Positions 1 through 8,782 of a DNA stretch of 64,000 bases are shown here, in pieces. The DNA lies in assembly GCA_964641665.1 (NCBI GenBank), contig CAZXKO010000038.1:136545-200544 (forward strand). The letters are read 5' to 3'. A model generated the notes under the pieces. That model was given only the letters and a program-made list of their open reading frames with translations, was not told the DNA's origin and did no database searches. Numbering within the stretch: the stretch's first letter is position 1; the number at the start of each line of letters is the position of its first letter. The translations under genes and the position numbers were made by a program. This stretch comes from Gp1-AA133 sp964641665. GTDB lineage: Bacteria; Acidobacteriota; Terriglobia; Terriglobales; Acidobacteriaceae.

Positions 1-1822
1 GGAGGGGAATGTCGGGCTGGCGATGCGCCGCTTGAGCATCATCGACATTCGAACCGGGCACCAGCCGATCGCGAATGAGGATGAGAACCTCTGGATCGTC
101 TATAACGGCGAACTCTACAACCACCAGGAACTGCGCAAGGATCTGGAGAAGCGGGGGCACCGCTACCGCACCAAGAGCGACACGGAGACGATTGTCCACC
201 TGTACGAGGAGTACGGGCGCGACTGCGTGAAGTACCTGCGTGGCATGTTCGCGTTTGCGATCTGGGACCGGCCGAAACGGCAGTTGTTCATCGCGCGCGA
301 CCGGCTGGGGATTAAGCCTCTTTACTACCGCTACGACGGGAAAACACTGCTGTTTGGTTCCGAGATCAAGGCGATTCTCGCCTACCCCGTCGTGAAGGCA
401 GAGTTTAACCGGGGCGCGCTCGCGGAGTACCTGGCGTTCGGGTACGTCGCAGGGGCAGAGACGATGTACGGCGGGATTCAGAAACTCCTGCCCGGGCACA
501 CGCTCGAACTCGATGAACGGAGCGAGATGAAGGTGTCGCGCTATTGGGATCTGGAGGTCAGGGGCGACGAGGGGACACAACCCCGCAGTCACTACGTCGA
601 ACGGTATCGGGAATTGCTGGAAAGCTGCGTTTCCAGCCACCTGATGAGCGATGTGCCGCTGGGTGTGTTCCTGAGCGGCGGTCTGGATTCGAGCGTGGTG
701 GCGGCTTTGACGACCAAGATCCGCAAGGAGCCGATTGAGACCTTCGCGGTCGGGTACGGGGAAGCAGCGTTCAGCGAGCTTCCGTTTGCGCGCGCGGTGG
801 CAAAGCACATTGGGTCGAAGCACCACGAAGTGCGGTTGAGCCGTGAAGAATTCTTCCAGACATTGCCGCGTTTAATCTGGCACGAAGATGAGCCGATCGT
901 ATGGCCGTCGAGCGTCTCGCTGTATTTTGTGGCGCGGCTGGCGCGCGAGCGAGTGACGGTGGTGCTGACGGGAGAGGGCAGCGACGAGACCCTGGCAGGC
1001 TACACGCGTTACCCGTGGACGTTGCTCAATTCACGCCTGGACGGGGTTTACCGGGCTGTGACCCCGGACGTGCTACGGCGAATGGTGCGCAGCGGAATAC
1101 GGGGCGGGCCGTTGCCGGCGGCGTTGCACCGCAAGCTGGAACACACGTTCTTGGGGCGGGATGGGGCATCCTGGCCATCATTTTATTTCGACAATTTCTA
1201 TTCGGCCTTTTCAGGGGCGGAGCAGGATGAGCTGTTGACGGCGGATGCGAAGCGGCGCGGGGGCGATCCCTATGCGGGATCGATGCAATACTGGAATGCC
1301 TCGTCGGGCGATCTGCTGCACCGGCTGCTCTACACCGACATCAAGACGTATCTGGTGGAGTTGCTGATGAAGCAGGACCAGATGAGCATGGCGGCTTCCA
1401 TCGAAAGCCGGGTGCCGTTTCTGGATCACGAGCTGGTGGAGTTCACGGCCACGATTCCTGCGAGATACGAGGTGGAAGGTCTGGCGGGAAAATTCATTCT
1501 GAAATTGGCGGTGGAGGATCTGCTTCCGCGCGAAATCGTGTACCGGCAGAAGATGGGATTTCCGACACCGTGGGCCTACTGGCTGGCAGGGCCGCAGCTG
1601 GAGGCCCTGGAACAATTACTGCTCGAACCGCGGACGGTCGAGCGGGGGCACTTCCGCGCGGAGATCGTCAAACGACTTTTTGCGGAGCACCGGGCGGGGC
1701 GTCGCGATCACGGGAACCGTATTTGGCGGCTGCTGAACCTGGAACTCTGGCAACGAGTGTGCCTGGAGGGAGAATCGGTTGACGAAGCTGCGCAACCGCA
1801 GAATGCAGTCGCCTTGCGATGA
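1..1822 (+). CDS. asnB: Asparagine synthase (glutamine-hydrolysing), 5' end cut by window
   Basis: Transfers ammonia from glutamine to an ATP-activated aspartate or a similar carboxylate. The reading frame is open to the left edge (the codons before the ATG at 23 read EGNVGLA), so the N-terminus with the catalytic Cys lies outside the window and the ATG at 23 is internal. The class II glutaminase part is visible (YNGELYNH, RDRLGIKPLYY). It is followed by the synthetase domain with PP-loop LSGGLDSS near nt 672 and TGEGSDE near nt 967. It lies 39 bp before a polysaccharide deacetylase in the same direction. AsnB-like amidotransferases of this kind are common in exopolysaccharide clusters, so the substrate may be a sugar or peptide intermediate rather than free aspartate (inference). 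Confidence 0.93.
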   Translation, partial: EGNVGLAMRRLSIIDIRTGHQPIANEDENLWIVYNGELYNHQELRKDLEKRGHRYRTKSDTETIVHLYEEYGRDCVKYLRGMFAFAIWDRPKRQLFIARDRLGIKPLYYRYDGKTLLFGSEIKAILAYPVVKAEFNRGALAEYLAFGYVAGAETMYGGIQKLLPGHTLELDERSEMKVSRYWDLEVRGDEGTQPRSHYVERYRELLESCVSSHLMSDVPLGVFLSGGLDSSVVAALTTKIRKEPIETFAVGYGEAAFSELPFARAVAKHIGSKHHEVRLSREEFFQTLPRLIWHEDEPIVWPSSVSLYFVARLARERVTVVLTGEGSDETLAGYTRYPWTLLNSRLDGVYRAVTPDVLRRMVRSGIRGGPLPAALHRKLEHTFLGRDGASWPSFYFDNFYSAFSGAEQDELLTADAKRRGGDPYAGSMQYWNASSGDLLHRLLYTDIKTYLVELLMKQDQMSMAASIESRVPFLDHELVEFTATIPARYEVEGLAGKFILKLAVEDLLPREIVYRQKMGFPTPWAYWLAGPQLEALEQLLLEPRTVERGHFRAEIVKRLFAEHRAGRRDHGNRIWRLLNLELWQRVCLEGESVDEAAQPQNAVALR

Positions 1823-1861
1823 CGTTTCCGCTTTTGAACCCATGAGAGTAGGTGGCTGAAA

Positions 1862-2926
1862 TTGTCGATGCTCAGAGGCATCAAACGTACGACTTTGCGC
1901 TCGCTGAAGGCTGCCGGCATCTTCGAGCGGGTCGCCGACAGCCGGTGGAGGCGGGAACGGCTGCTGATCCTTTGCTATCACGGCACCTCGATCGAAGACG
2001 AGCATTTGTGGAGGCCGGGGTTATATATCGAGCCCACGGTGCTGGAACAGCGCCTGAAGATTCTAAAGACGGGCGGTTACACGGTGTTGCCGCTGGGGGA
2101 AGGGCTGCAGCGACTGCAGGCTGGAAGCCTGCCGGCACGAAGCGTGGCGCTTACCTTCGATGATGGTCCCTATGATTTTTACAGGCAGGCATACCCGCTT
2201 TTGAAGCGCTACGGGTATCCGGTGACGGTGTACCAGACGACCTACTACACCGATTACGAGCGGCCGATATTCAATCTGATTTGCTCTTACCTGTTGTGGA
2301 AGCGACGGGGAGAAATCATTGCAGATGGGCGGGAACTGGGCTTGACGCAGCCGATGGATCTGCGCACGGAGAGTGGGCGTCACCAGGTGGTCGTCAGCTT
2401 GCTGGAGCTTTCTGTGCGGCAACAGATGACGGGTGCGGAAAAGGATGCGCTAGCGGCGCGGCTGGCAAAATTTCTGGGAATCGATTACGACGCGCTGGTG
2501 GCAAAGAGGATCATGCAGCTGATGAACGGCCGTGAGGTGAAGGAAATAGCCAGCAAGGGCGTGGACATCCAGCTGCATACGCATCGTCATCGGACGCCCG
2601 AGGACGAAAACCTGTTTCGCCGGGAGATCCGCGACAACCGGGAGCGGATTCAGGCATTGATTTCGTCGACGCCGGTGCATTTCTGTTATCCGAGCGGGGT
2701 GTACCGGCCGGAGTTCTTGCAGTGGCTGGCCGCGGAGCAAGTGGTGTCGGCGACGACTTGTGATTCCGGGCTAGCGAGCCGACAGAGTGAGAGGCTCCTT
2801 ATGCCGCGGTTCATCGATAACCAGTACCGCACGTCGGTGGATTTCGAGAGCTGGATTTCGGGGGTGGGGTCCTTGCTGGCCGTGCGGCCTGCGGCTACGC
2901 AGAGGTATGTGCCGATGGAAGTGTGA
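1862..2926 (+). CDS. Polysaccharide deacetylase (NodB/CE4 family)
   Basis: Predicted metal-dependent N- or O-deacetylase acting on a surface polysaccharide or lipid-linked sugar. The NodB motif TFDDGP is at nt 2154-2171 and the HTHRH metal-binding motif is near nt 2576, with a long insertion between them. No signal peptide is obvious, so it may act in the cytoplasm or at the inner membrane. The start is TTG at 1862, 6 nt after AGGTGG; an ATG two codons downstream (1868) is an alternative with longer spacing. It probably shares an operon with the asparagine synthase gene upstream. Substrate unknown. Confidence 0.85.
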   Translation: MSMLRGIKRTTLRSLKAAGIFERVADSRWRRERLLILCYHGTSIEDEHLWRPGLYIEPTVLEQRLKILKTGGYTVLPLGEGLQRLQAGSLPARSVALTFDDGPYDFYRQAYPLLKRYGYPVTVYQTTYYTDYERPIFNLICSYLLWKRRGEIIADGRELGLTQPMDLRTESGRHQVVVSLLELSVRQQMTGAEKDALAARLAKFLGIDYDALVAKRIMQLMNGREVKEIASKGVDIQLHTHRHRTPEDENLFRREIRDNRERIQALISSTPVHFCYPSGVYRPEFLQWLAAEQVVSATTCDSGLASRQSERLLMPRFIDNQYRTSVDFESWISGVGSLLAVRPAATQRYVPMEV

Positions 2927-3059
2927 GGGGCTTGCCGAAGGTAGGGTCGGCCGCTGGCGGTTGGGAGACAAGTCGGCCGAGGGCAAGGATGCCTTCAGGA
3001 CAGCCGGCAAGACCTTTCGACGTAGCTCGGGGCAGGTTGCCGGCGCTACAAAAACATGG

Positions 3060-3857
3060 CTACCGTACGGGATGCATGTGGGGGGCGAGCTGGGTTAGCA
3101 ATTCCTGATGCAGATTCGGGGCGCTGGCAATCAGGCCGGACAGAAGGGGATTCTGGTTGTTCGCGGCGAAGGGAGTTTTCTCCAGGGTGGCGACGCAGCC
3201 ACCGGAGCTCAGGACCAGCGCGGCGCCCGCGGCCACGTCCCACTCGTTCTTGGGAGTCAGCGTGAAAGTTGCGTCGGCGAGGCCAGCAGAAACGAGCGCC
3301 AGCTTGTAAGCTACCGAACCCATCGCCTTGATGTGCATGGGCCCGTTTTCAAACTGCTTCCATTCTCCACGCTTCACTTCGCTGCGGCTGGCGAGGACAA
3401 CGGCGCCATCCAAGCTGGAGCGCGAGCTGGCGCGGGCAGGCTCGCCATTGTAGAGCACGCCCACGTCGATGGCCCCGGTGAAAGTTTCACCGCTGGCCGG
3501 GTTGCAGATACCGCCTGCAACGGGGCGGCCGTCTTGCACGAATCCAATGGAAACGCAAAACTCCGGGATCCCTTTTACGAACTCGCGGGTGCCATCCAGC
3601 GGGTCGACCACCCACACGTGAGATTTGGAGAGACGGGAGAGATCATCGACACTCTCCTCGGAGAGCCAGCCTTCGCCGCTGCGCAGCAGGCTCTGGCGGA
3701 GGACGGCGTCGATGGCACGGTCGGCTTCGGTGACGGGGTCGTGGCCAGCCTTGAACTCGGCATCAATCGCGCCGGGGGTAAAGCGACTGAACACGGTACG
3801 GGCATCGCCAAGTGCGGCTGCGATTCGGTCCAAGATGTCAGAGTATGAAGAAGTCAT
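3060..3857 (-). CDS. cysQ: 3'(2'),5'-bisphosphate nucleotidase, CysQ-like
   Basis: Inositol-monophosphatase superfamily enzyme of 265 aa. It is expected to hydrolyse 3'-phosphoadenosine 5'-phosphate (PAP), the by-product of PAPS-consuming reactions, to AMP. Metal-site motifs are seen in order: EES (after WLS), DPLDGTREFV and WDVAAGAALV. It is the last gene of a minus-strand set after ATP sulfurylase/APS kinase and a TauE-like permease, starting 25 bp after the permease stop. That context favours PAP over inositol phosphate as substrate. PAP removal would be needed if the pathway feeds a PAPS reductase or a sulfotransferase; neither is in the window. Confidence 0.87.
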   Translation of the reverse strand: MTSSYSDILDRIAAALGDARTVFSRFTPGAIDAEFKAGHDPVTEADRAIDAVLRQSLLRSGEGWLSEESVDDLSRLSKSHVWVVDPLDGTREFVKGIPEFCVSIGFVQDGRPVAGGICNPASGETFTGAIDVGVLYNGEPARASSRSSLDGAVVLASRSEVKRGEWKQFENGPMHIKAMGSVAYKLALVSAGLADATFTLTPKNEWDVAAGAALVLSSGGCVATLEKTPFAANNQNPLLSGLIASAPNLHQELLTQLAPHMHPVR

Positions 3858-3882
3858 TGGTCCTGGATGCTGCCGGGAGAAC

Positions 3883-4653
3883 TTATGCCCAAAGCATTCT
3901 TGCCCCTGTGATCAAGAGGACGAAACACAAAATCCGTCGCAGCCAGAGCACGGGCACGCGCGTGCTCAAATGAGAACCAAGCAGTCCGCCGGGGATGGAG
4001 CCGATCAGCAAGGCCGCGACCAGTCTGGGATCCACATTGCCCAGGCGGAAATGAAGGAATCCGGTGACGCCGGTGAGCAGGACGGCGTGGACAATGTCGG
4101 TTCCAACATTGACCTTGGGGGGATAACTGTAAAAGAGCAGCAGCATCATCATGATGATGCTGCCCGAGCCCACCGAGGTCATGCCGACCAGGAAGCCGGA
4201 GCACAGGCCGATGATGGTCATGCCGGCGAAGGAACTGAGGGTGGGCGGGCGGTTGGCCATGCGCTCTTCGATGCGGGTCTGAAACATCAGCAGCAGCGGA
4301 ATGCAGACCAGAAGGATACCGATGGCCAGCTTGATGAGGTGGTTGACACCGTCTCCGTACACGTGGCGGAGATGGGTGAGGTAGGCGACACCGGCGGCGG
4401 ACCCAGGAACGCTGCCGAAGGCGAGAGCGAGCACCACCTTGCGGCGCACCGTGCCGCGGTTGAGATGCACGATGCTGGCGGGGATTTTGGTGAAGAAATT
4501 GAAGAGCGCATCCGAGCCGACGGCCATGATCGCGGGGACTCGGAGGCCGAAGATGAGGATGGGCAGCAGCAGAACGCCGCCGCCCAGGCCGGTCAGGCCG
4601 ATGAGAGTGCCTACCATAAAGCCAACCAGGATTTTGACAGCAATCAAGACCAT
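3883..4653 (-). CDS. Sulfite exporter TauE/SafE family permease
   Basis: 256-aa polytopic membrane protein with about seven or eight hydrophobic segments and the TauE/SafE glycine-rich start (GLTGLGGGVLLLP). The second half repeats a similar pattern (GMTSVGSGSIIMMMLLLF), as expected for this internally duplicated family. The family moves sulfite, sulfoacetate or other organic anions across the inner membrane. Lying between the ATP sulfurylase/APS kinase and CysQ genes, it is a candidate sulfate or sulfite transporter for the activation pathway, but the direction of transport and the substrate cannot be read from the sequence. Confidence 0.85.
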   Translation of the reverse strand: MVLIAVKILVGFMVGTLIGLTGLGGGVLLLPILIFGLRVPAIMAVGSDALFNFFTKIPASIVHLNRGTVRRKVVLALAFGSVPGSAAGVAYLTHLRHVYGDGVNHLIKLAIGILLVCIPLLLMFQTRIEERMANRPPTLSSFAGMTIIGLCSGFLVGMTSVGSGSIIMMMLLLFYSYPPKVNVGTDIVHAVLLTGVTGFLHFRLGNVDPRLVAALLIGSIPGGLLGSHLSTRVPVLWLRRILCFVLLITGARMLWA

Positions 4654-4712
4654 GGCAAAAGGCGCCGAACTTCGCGCTTACAGAGTGAAGTCTCCCCTGA
4701 GATTGATTTCGG

Positions 4713-6437
4713 TTACCCGATGAAGCCCTGCTGCTCCAGGTGCAAAATGATCTCCTGGGCGGACTCTTCCGGCGACAGTTCGGCTGTGTTGATGACGACT
4801 TCCGCGTTCTGCGGGGGCTCGTACGGATCGGAGATGCCGGTGAACTCCTTGATGATGCCGGCACGCGCCTTGGCATAGAGGCCCTTGCGGTCGCGCTCTT
4901 CGCAGGTCTCGATGGGAGTTGCCACGTGGACCAGGACGAAACCGCCGAAGGGTTCGACCATCTCGCGAACCTGTTTGCGGACCGCGTCATAGGGAGCGAT
5001 GGGGGCGCAGATAGCAATGCCACCGTTCTTCGTGATTTCGGAAGCAACGTAGCCGATGCGGCGAATGTTGATATCGCGATGTTCCTTGGAGAAACCAAGT
5101 TCGGACGAGAGATGCTTGCGAACTAGGTCGCCGTCGAGGATGGTTACCGGACGGCCACCTGTCTCAAGAAACTTGGTGAGCAGGACGTTTGCAATTGTGG
5201 ACTTGCCGGAGCCGGAGAGGCCGGTGAAGAAGATGGTCAGGCCCTGCTTGTGACGGGGCGGGTAGCTGCGGCGCAACTCCAGGACGACTTCGGGGTAGGT
5301 AAACCAAGCAGGGATGTCGCGGCCGCCGTTGAGGCGCTCGCGCAGTTCGGTTCCGGAGATATTCAGGACGCAGGAACCGTTCGGGACCTCGTTGTCGGGA
5401 ACATATTTGTCCTGGTCCTCGAGGTAGACCATCATGTTGAAGGGGACCATCGTGACGCCGATGTCGGCCTCGTGCTTTTTGAACAGCTCTTGCGCTTCGT
5501 AGGGGCCGTAGAAGTTCTTGCCGTCGGTGTCCTTGCCGGGACCGGCGTGATCACGGCCAACAATGAAGTGGGTGCAGCCATGATTCTTGCGGATGAGGCC
5601 ATGCCAGATAGCTTCGCGGGGGCCGCCCATGCGCATGGCGAGGGGGAGCATGGCGAGCTTCACGGTGCCGTGCGGATACTTGGAGAGCAGGAGTTCATAG
5701 CAGCGGACGCGGGTGAAGTAGTCGACATCGCCGGGCTTGGTCATACCGACCGAGGGGTGAATGAGGAGATTGGCTTCGACTTGTTTGGCGGCGCGGAAGG
5801 TGAGTTCCTGATGGGCGCGGTGCATGGGATTGCGGGTCTGGAATGCGACCACCCGGCGCCAACCGAGGCGTGAGAATTCGGCGCGCAACTCGGCGGGGGT
5901 GAGACGGAGAGCGCGGAAGTCGTAGTGGGAGGGCAGTTGCAGTCCTTCCAGGGTTCCACCGACGTACCAGGGGTTGGCCCTATTGATGGCGTAATCGGCC
6001 CCCGGATGAGCTTTGCTGGTAGTGCCGAAAACGCTTTTGGCTTCGGCGGCACGATCGGGCTGCCAGACGTCTTCCACGTTAAGCACGGCGAGCATGACAC
6101 CCTCGGGATCGCGCAGAGCGACTTTGCTGATGTCGGGCTTGAGAGACTTGGCAAAATTTTCGGAGACGTCGAGGGTAATCGGCATGGGCCAGAGCACACC
6201 ACTGGCCAGCCGCATGTTGTGACAGACACCTTCGTAGTCGGCACGCGTCATGAAGCCGCGCAAGGGAGAGAATCCACCATTCAGTAAGAGCTCGACATCG
6301 CAGATCTGGCGCGGGAGGAGATCCCAGGAGGGCCACTCTTTCGAATGAGCCTTGAGGTCGGCAGCGCGATCAGATGGGGCGATGAGTTGAGTGAGTTCTC
6401 CGCCGTGCGGCGGAATCAAATGGCTCGTCGAAGTCAA
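4713..6437 (-). CDS. Bifunctional sulfate adenylyltransferase / adenylylsulfate kinase
   Basis: Makes APS from sulfate and ATP, then phosphorylates it to PAPS. The N-terminal two thirds is ATP sulfurylase of the Sat type: QTRNPMHRAH (nucleotide-binding), HPSVGMTKPGDVD, MRMGGPREA and GRDHAGPG. From about residue 395 comes an APS kinase domain with P-loop GLSGSGKST and LDGD. The TTG at 6437 is preferred as start: AGGAGG at 6447-6452 stands 9 nt upstream, and it gives 574 aa, a normal size. An upstream in-frame start (6530) would add 31 residues without family resemblance. First gene of the sulfate-activation set (this gene, permease, cysQ). Confidence 0.93.
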   Translation of the reverse strand: MTSTSHLIPPHGGELTQLIAPSDRAADLKAHSKEWPSWDLLPRQICDVELLLNGGFSPLRGFMTRADYEGVCHNMRLASGVLWPMPITLDVSENFAKSLKPDISKVALRDPEGVMLAVLNVEDVWQPDRAAEAKSVFGTTSKAHPGADYAINRANPWYVGGTLEGLQLPSHYDFRALRLTPAELRAEFSRLGWRRVVAFQTRNPMHRAHQELTFRAAKQVEANLLIHPSVGMTKPGDVDYFTRVRCYELLLSKYPHGTVKLAMLPLAMRMGGPREAIWHGLIRKNHGCTHFIVGRDHAGPGKDTDGKNFYGPYEAQELFKKHEADIGVTMVPFNMMVYLEDQDKYVPDNEVPNGSCVLNISGTELRERLNGGRDIPAWFTYPEVVLELRRSYPPRHKQGLTIFFTGLSGSGKSTIANVLLTKFLETGGRPVTILDGDLVRKHLSSELGFSKEHRDINIRRIGYVASEITKNGGIAICAPIAPYDAVRKQVREMVEPFGGFVLVHVATPIETCEERDRKGLYAKARAGIIKEFTGISDPYEPPQNAEVVINTAELSPEESAQEIILHLEQQGFIG

Positions 6438-6446
6438 TTTCTTAGG

Positions 6447-6452
6447 CCTCCT
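6447..6452 (-). promoter_or_regulatory. Ribosome binding site fixing a TTG start
   Basis: Perfect AGGAGG on the minus strand, 9 nt before TTG at 6437. It decides the start of the sulfurylase/APS kinase gene in favour of TTG over the longer reading frame. Confidence 0.75.
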
Positions 6453-6940
6453 GGGCTCAAAGTCATTCCTGCTGGGATGAAACGCCGGGATCGAAATCCG
6501 GGCGGATGCCTGCGGCAATTTGCTCTGCAATCCGAATGAACGGGAGCGAAACAGAACAACTTAGATTTAGATCCCAGCTGGGGTGGAAGGTGAGGGCAAA
6601 AGTCGTACACCCGGTCCCCGCTGAGGCTCCCCGCTAAACGATTGATATCTATATGCTTAATATTCTCTGACGTTTGGGCATTCTAGACAAGCGCAAAGCC
6701 AAGAATTTTCGCTTGTATTCGATGGTTCCTGCCCATTTTTCCTTACTTTCCGCTACATATTGATTTTGCTGCAGGGCCCACGGACTCGAAAGGTTACGAT
6801 GTTTCTTGAGCGGCCCACAGAACGCGGAATCATGATCAAGAACATGGCGAGGGGTGCGTTCGGAAGCCAGTCCTCGGTTGGCCATGGTATATTTCCGGCT
6901 TCTCGCCAGAATGCCTGGAAGGGGACCGGGCGTCGATCCA
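6453..6940. other. Intergenic region between divergent sulfate-activation and glycosyltransferase genes
   Basis: About 490 bp separate the two divergent genes. An AT-richer stretch around 6635-6760 is the likeliest place for both promoters, but I could not identify convincing -35/-10 pairs. In-frame upstream starts of the flanking genes (minus to 6530, plus from 6854) extend into it without recognisable protein sequence. Confidence 0.4.
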
Positions 6941-8707
6941 ATGTCATCGAGAACGAGCGGTACTCCGACGATCTTTTCTGAGATTGGCGGCCCTTTCTAC
7001 AGAAATTCCGCAAGCGTAATGACGGGAGCTGGGGCGGCGTTTCTGCTTGCCCTGGGCATTGCTTTGCGCCTAGCCACTTATTTTGCGGACCGGTCACTGT
7101 GGGGCGATGAAGTGGCCATCGCGCTCAATCTGCGCTTTCGAGACTTTACGGGGTTATTGGTGCCTCTGGATTATGAGCAGACCATGCCAATTCCCCTTTT
7201 GCTCAACATCAAATCGGTGGCTACGTTATTTGGATTTTCCGAATACACTCTGCGACTGACTCTGCTGGTGGCCGGGTGCAGTCTGCTGGTCGTAACCTGG
7301 CTGGCATTCTCGAGGGAACTGGGTGCAACGATTGCGCTGATCGGTGTTGGGCTGACGGCCGTTTACAAGCCACTGATCTACTACTCCTCCGAACTGAAGC
7401 AATATGGAGTGGATGCTCTGGTTAGCGCTGTAACCATCTGGCTGGTGCTGAGAGTGCTCAAGGAGCACCAGGATTCTGAGTGGCCGCGGCTGATCATCTG
7501 GGGCGTGTTGGGAATATTCCTGTCGCAACCGGCCATTTTTGTTTTAGCGGCCGTCGGGATAGCGGCTGTCATTGACCGGCGGTTTCGGACCTCGAAGCAG
7601 TGGCAAATCTACAACGGGTCGGCGGCCGTGATTTGGTTGGCTTGTTTCGGGACGCTGTTCTGGTTTTCCTACCGTGTAACTTCTCGCAGCACGTACATGC
7701 GGGCATTTTGGGCCGATTCGTTCCTGCATCCGACAGCGCCGCATTTTCGGCAAGAATTCGCAAAGGCTATTTACGTTCTTTTGGGGGTCGGAAACTTCAG
7801 TTCGGTCAGGTTGCTGATCCTGATCGCACTGTTCGGCATCGGCGCATATGGAGTTCTAAGAAGTCGTGGCGTGCCCGGGTTGGTCTTGGCCGTGGGCCCA
7901 TTTGTGGCCGTCTTGGCTGCCGCTGCAGTGCAGGCATATCCAATTGCGGAAAGGCTTTCGCTGTTCTTGAGCCCGTTTCTTTTTTGGATATATGCCTCCG
8001 GTGCAGCGATTGTGGCCGGCTGGCTTCCTCAAAAAGCAAGAACGGCAGGAGTAATCGGGCTGAGTTTGGCATTGTTTGCGCCAACCGGCATAGCGAGCGT
8101 TCAATACGCCTGGCGATTCCCCATGCGGGAAGCGACCCGTCAACTGGTAGCGCGCATGAAGTCAACCGATCGGGACGCTCCGACGTACTTGGTTTTTGGC
8201 AAGTACCAGCAATGGGCCTACTACACGGGCGACTGGAGCTACCCGGAGACCCTGAAAAGGAGAATCGATTCGGTCGACACTAGTCGCTGTGTGCAACTCA
8301 TCGAACTCGGAGCCGTTATCAAACCCGATGAGTGCGCGAAAAAAATAGAAGGGGGCACCGTGAATATGCCCGGCGAGATCGTTGGAACTCCACCGCCCGG
8401 ATCTTCGGAGGGGGTGCAGACGGAACTGCTATGGGCAGGGAGTGAGGCGCAGAGAATCATTGCCGAAACGACGGCTGAGCACAAGGATCGCTTCTGGCTG
8501 TTTCTACCTATTTACAACGAGAACGCGAAGCAGCGCGGACTTTTGGAGAAGCTGACGAACGCCTTGGAAGGAGATGGCGCGGGCCGCCTCGATACGTTCT
8601 CCCTCGGGGACAGCGTTGCATTGAGATACCGGATCCAGGGGAACGGTCCGCGAGCAATGTCAGGAAGAGTTGTGGATCCTGCCGATCCGTCTTCTGTCCG
8701 CAACTAG
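6941..8707 (+). CDS. Multi-spanning membrane protein, GT-C (PMT/ArnT-like) glycosyltransferase candidate
   Basis: Roughly 590-aa integral membrane protein with about 10 hydrophobic segments in the first two thirds and a soluble C-terminal part. An acidic pair follows the first membrane segment (RSLWGDEVAIALN), as in lipid-phosphosugar-dependent GT-C transferases of the PMT_2/ArnT type where this loop carries the catalytic Asp. The start is uncertain: ATGs at 6854, 6911 and 6941 are all in frame and none has a strong Shine-Dalgarno. I use 6941; the first membrane segment begins near nt 7020. It lies among surface-polysaccharide genes, which fits transfer of a sugar to lipid or polymer at the periplasmic face. 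Substrate unknown. Confidence 0.7.
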   Translation: MSSRTSGTPTIFSEIGGPFYRNSASVMTGAGAAFLLALGIALRLATYFADRSLWGDEVAIALNLRFRDFTGLLVPLDYEQTMPIPLLLNIKSVATLFGFSEYTLRLTLLVAGCSLLVVTWLAFSRELGATIALIGVGLTAVYKPLIYYSSELKQYGVDALVSAVTIWLVLRVLKEHQDSEWPRLIIWGVLGIFLSQPAIFVLAAVGIAAVIDRRFRTSKQWQIYNGSAAVIWLACFGTLFWFSYRVTSRSTYMRAFWADSFLHPTAPHFRQEFAKAIYVLLGVGNFSSVRLLILIALFGIGAYGVLRSRGVPGLVLAVGPFVAVLAAAAVQAYPIAERLSLFLSPFLFWIYASGAAIVAGWLPQKARTAGVIGLSLALFAPTGIASVQYAWRFPMREATRQLVARMKSTDRDAPTYLVFGKYQQWAYYTGDWSYPETLKRRIDSVDTSRCVQLIELGAVIKPDECAKKIEGGTVNMPGEIVGTPPPGSSEGVQTELLWAGSEAQRIIAETTAEHKDRFWLFLPIYNENAKQRGLLEKLTNALEGDGAGRLDTFSLGDSVALRYRIQGNGPRAMSGRVVDPADPSSVRN

Positions 8708-8782
8708 CTTCGCGGCGCAGTAGACCTGTTCGTTTTCTAGCGCGAAAGTGCGGCGGGCTTCCGGGTCCGTCCGGAGCGGGAG

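Noticed and set aside
3625..4878. 417-codon open frame on the plus strand
   Set aside because: Antisense to cysQ, the TauE-like gene and the end of the sulfurylase gene; no family resemblance.
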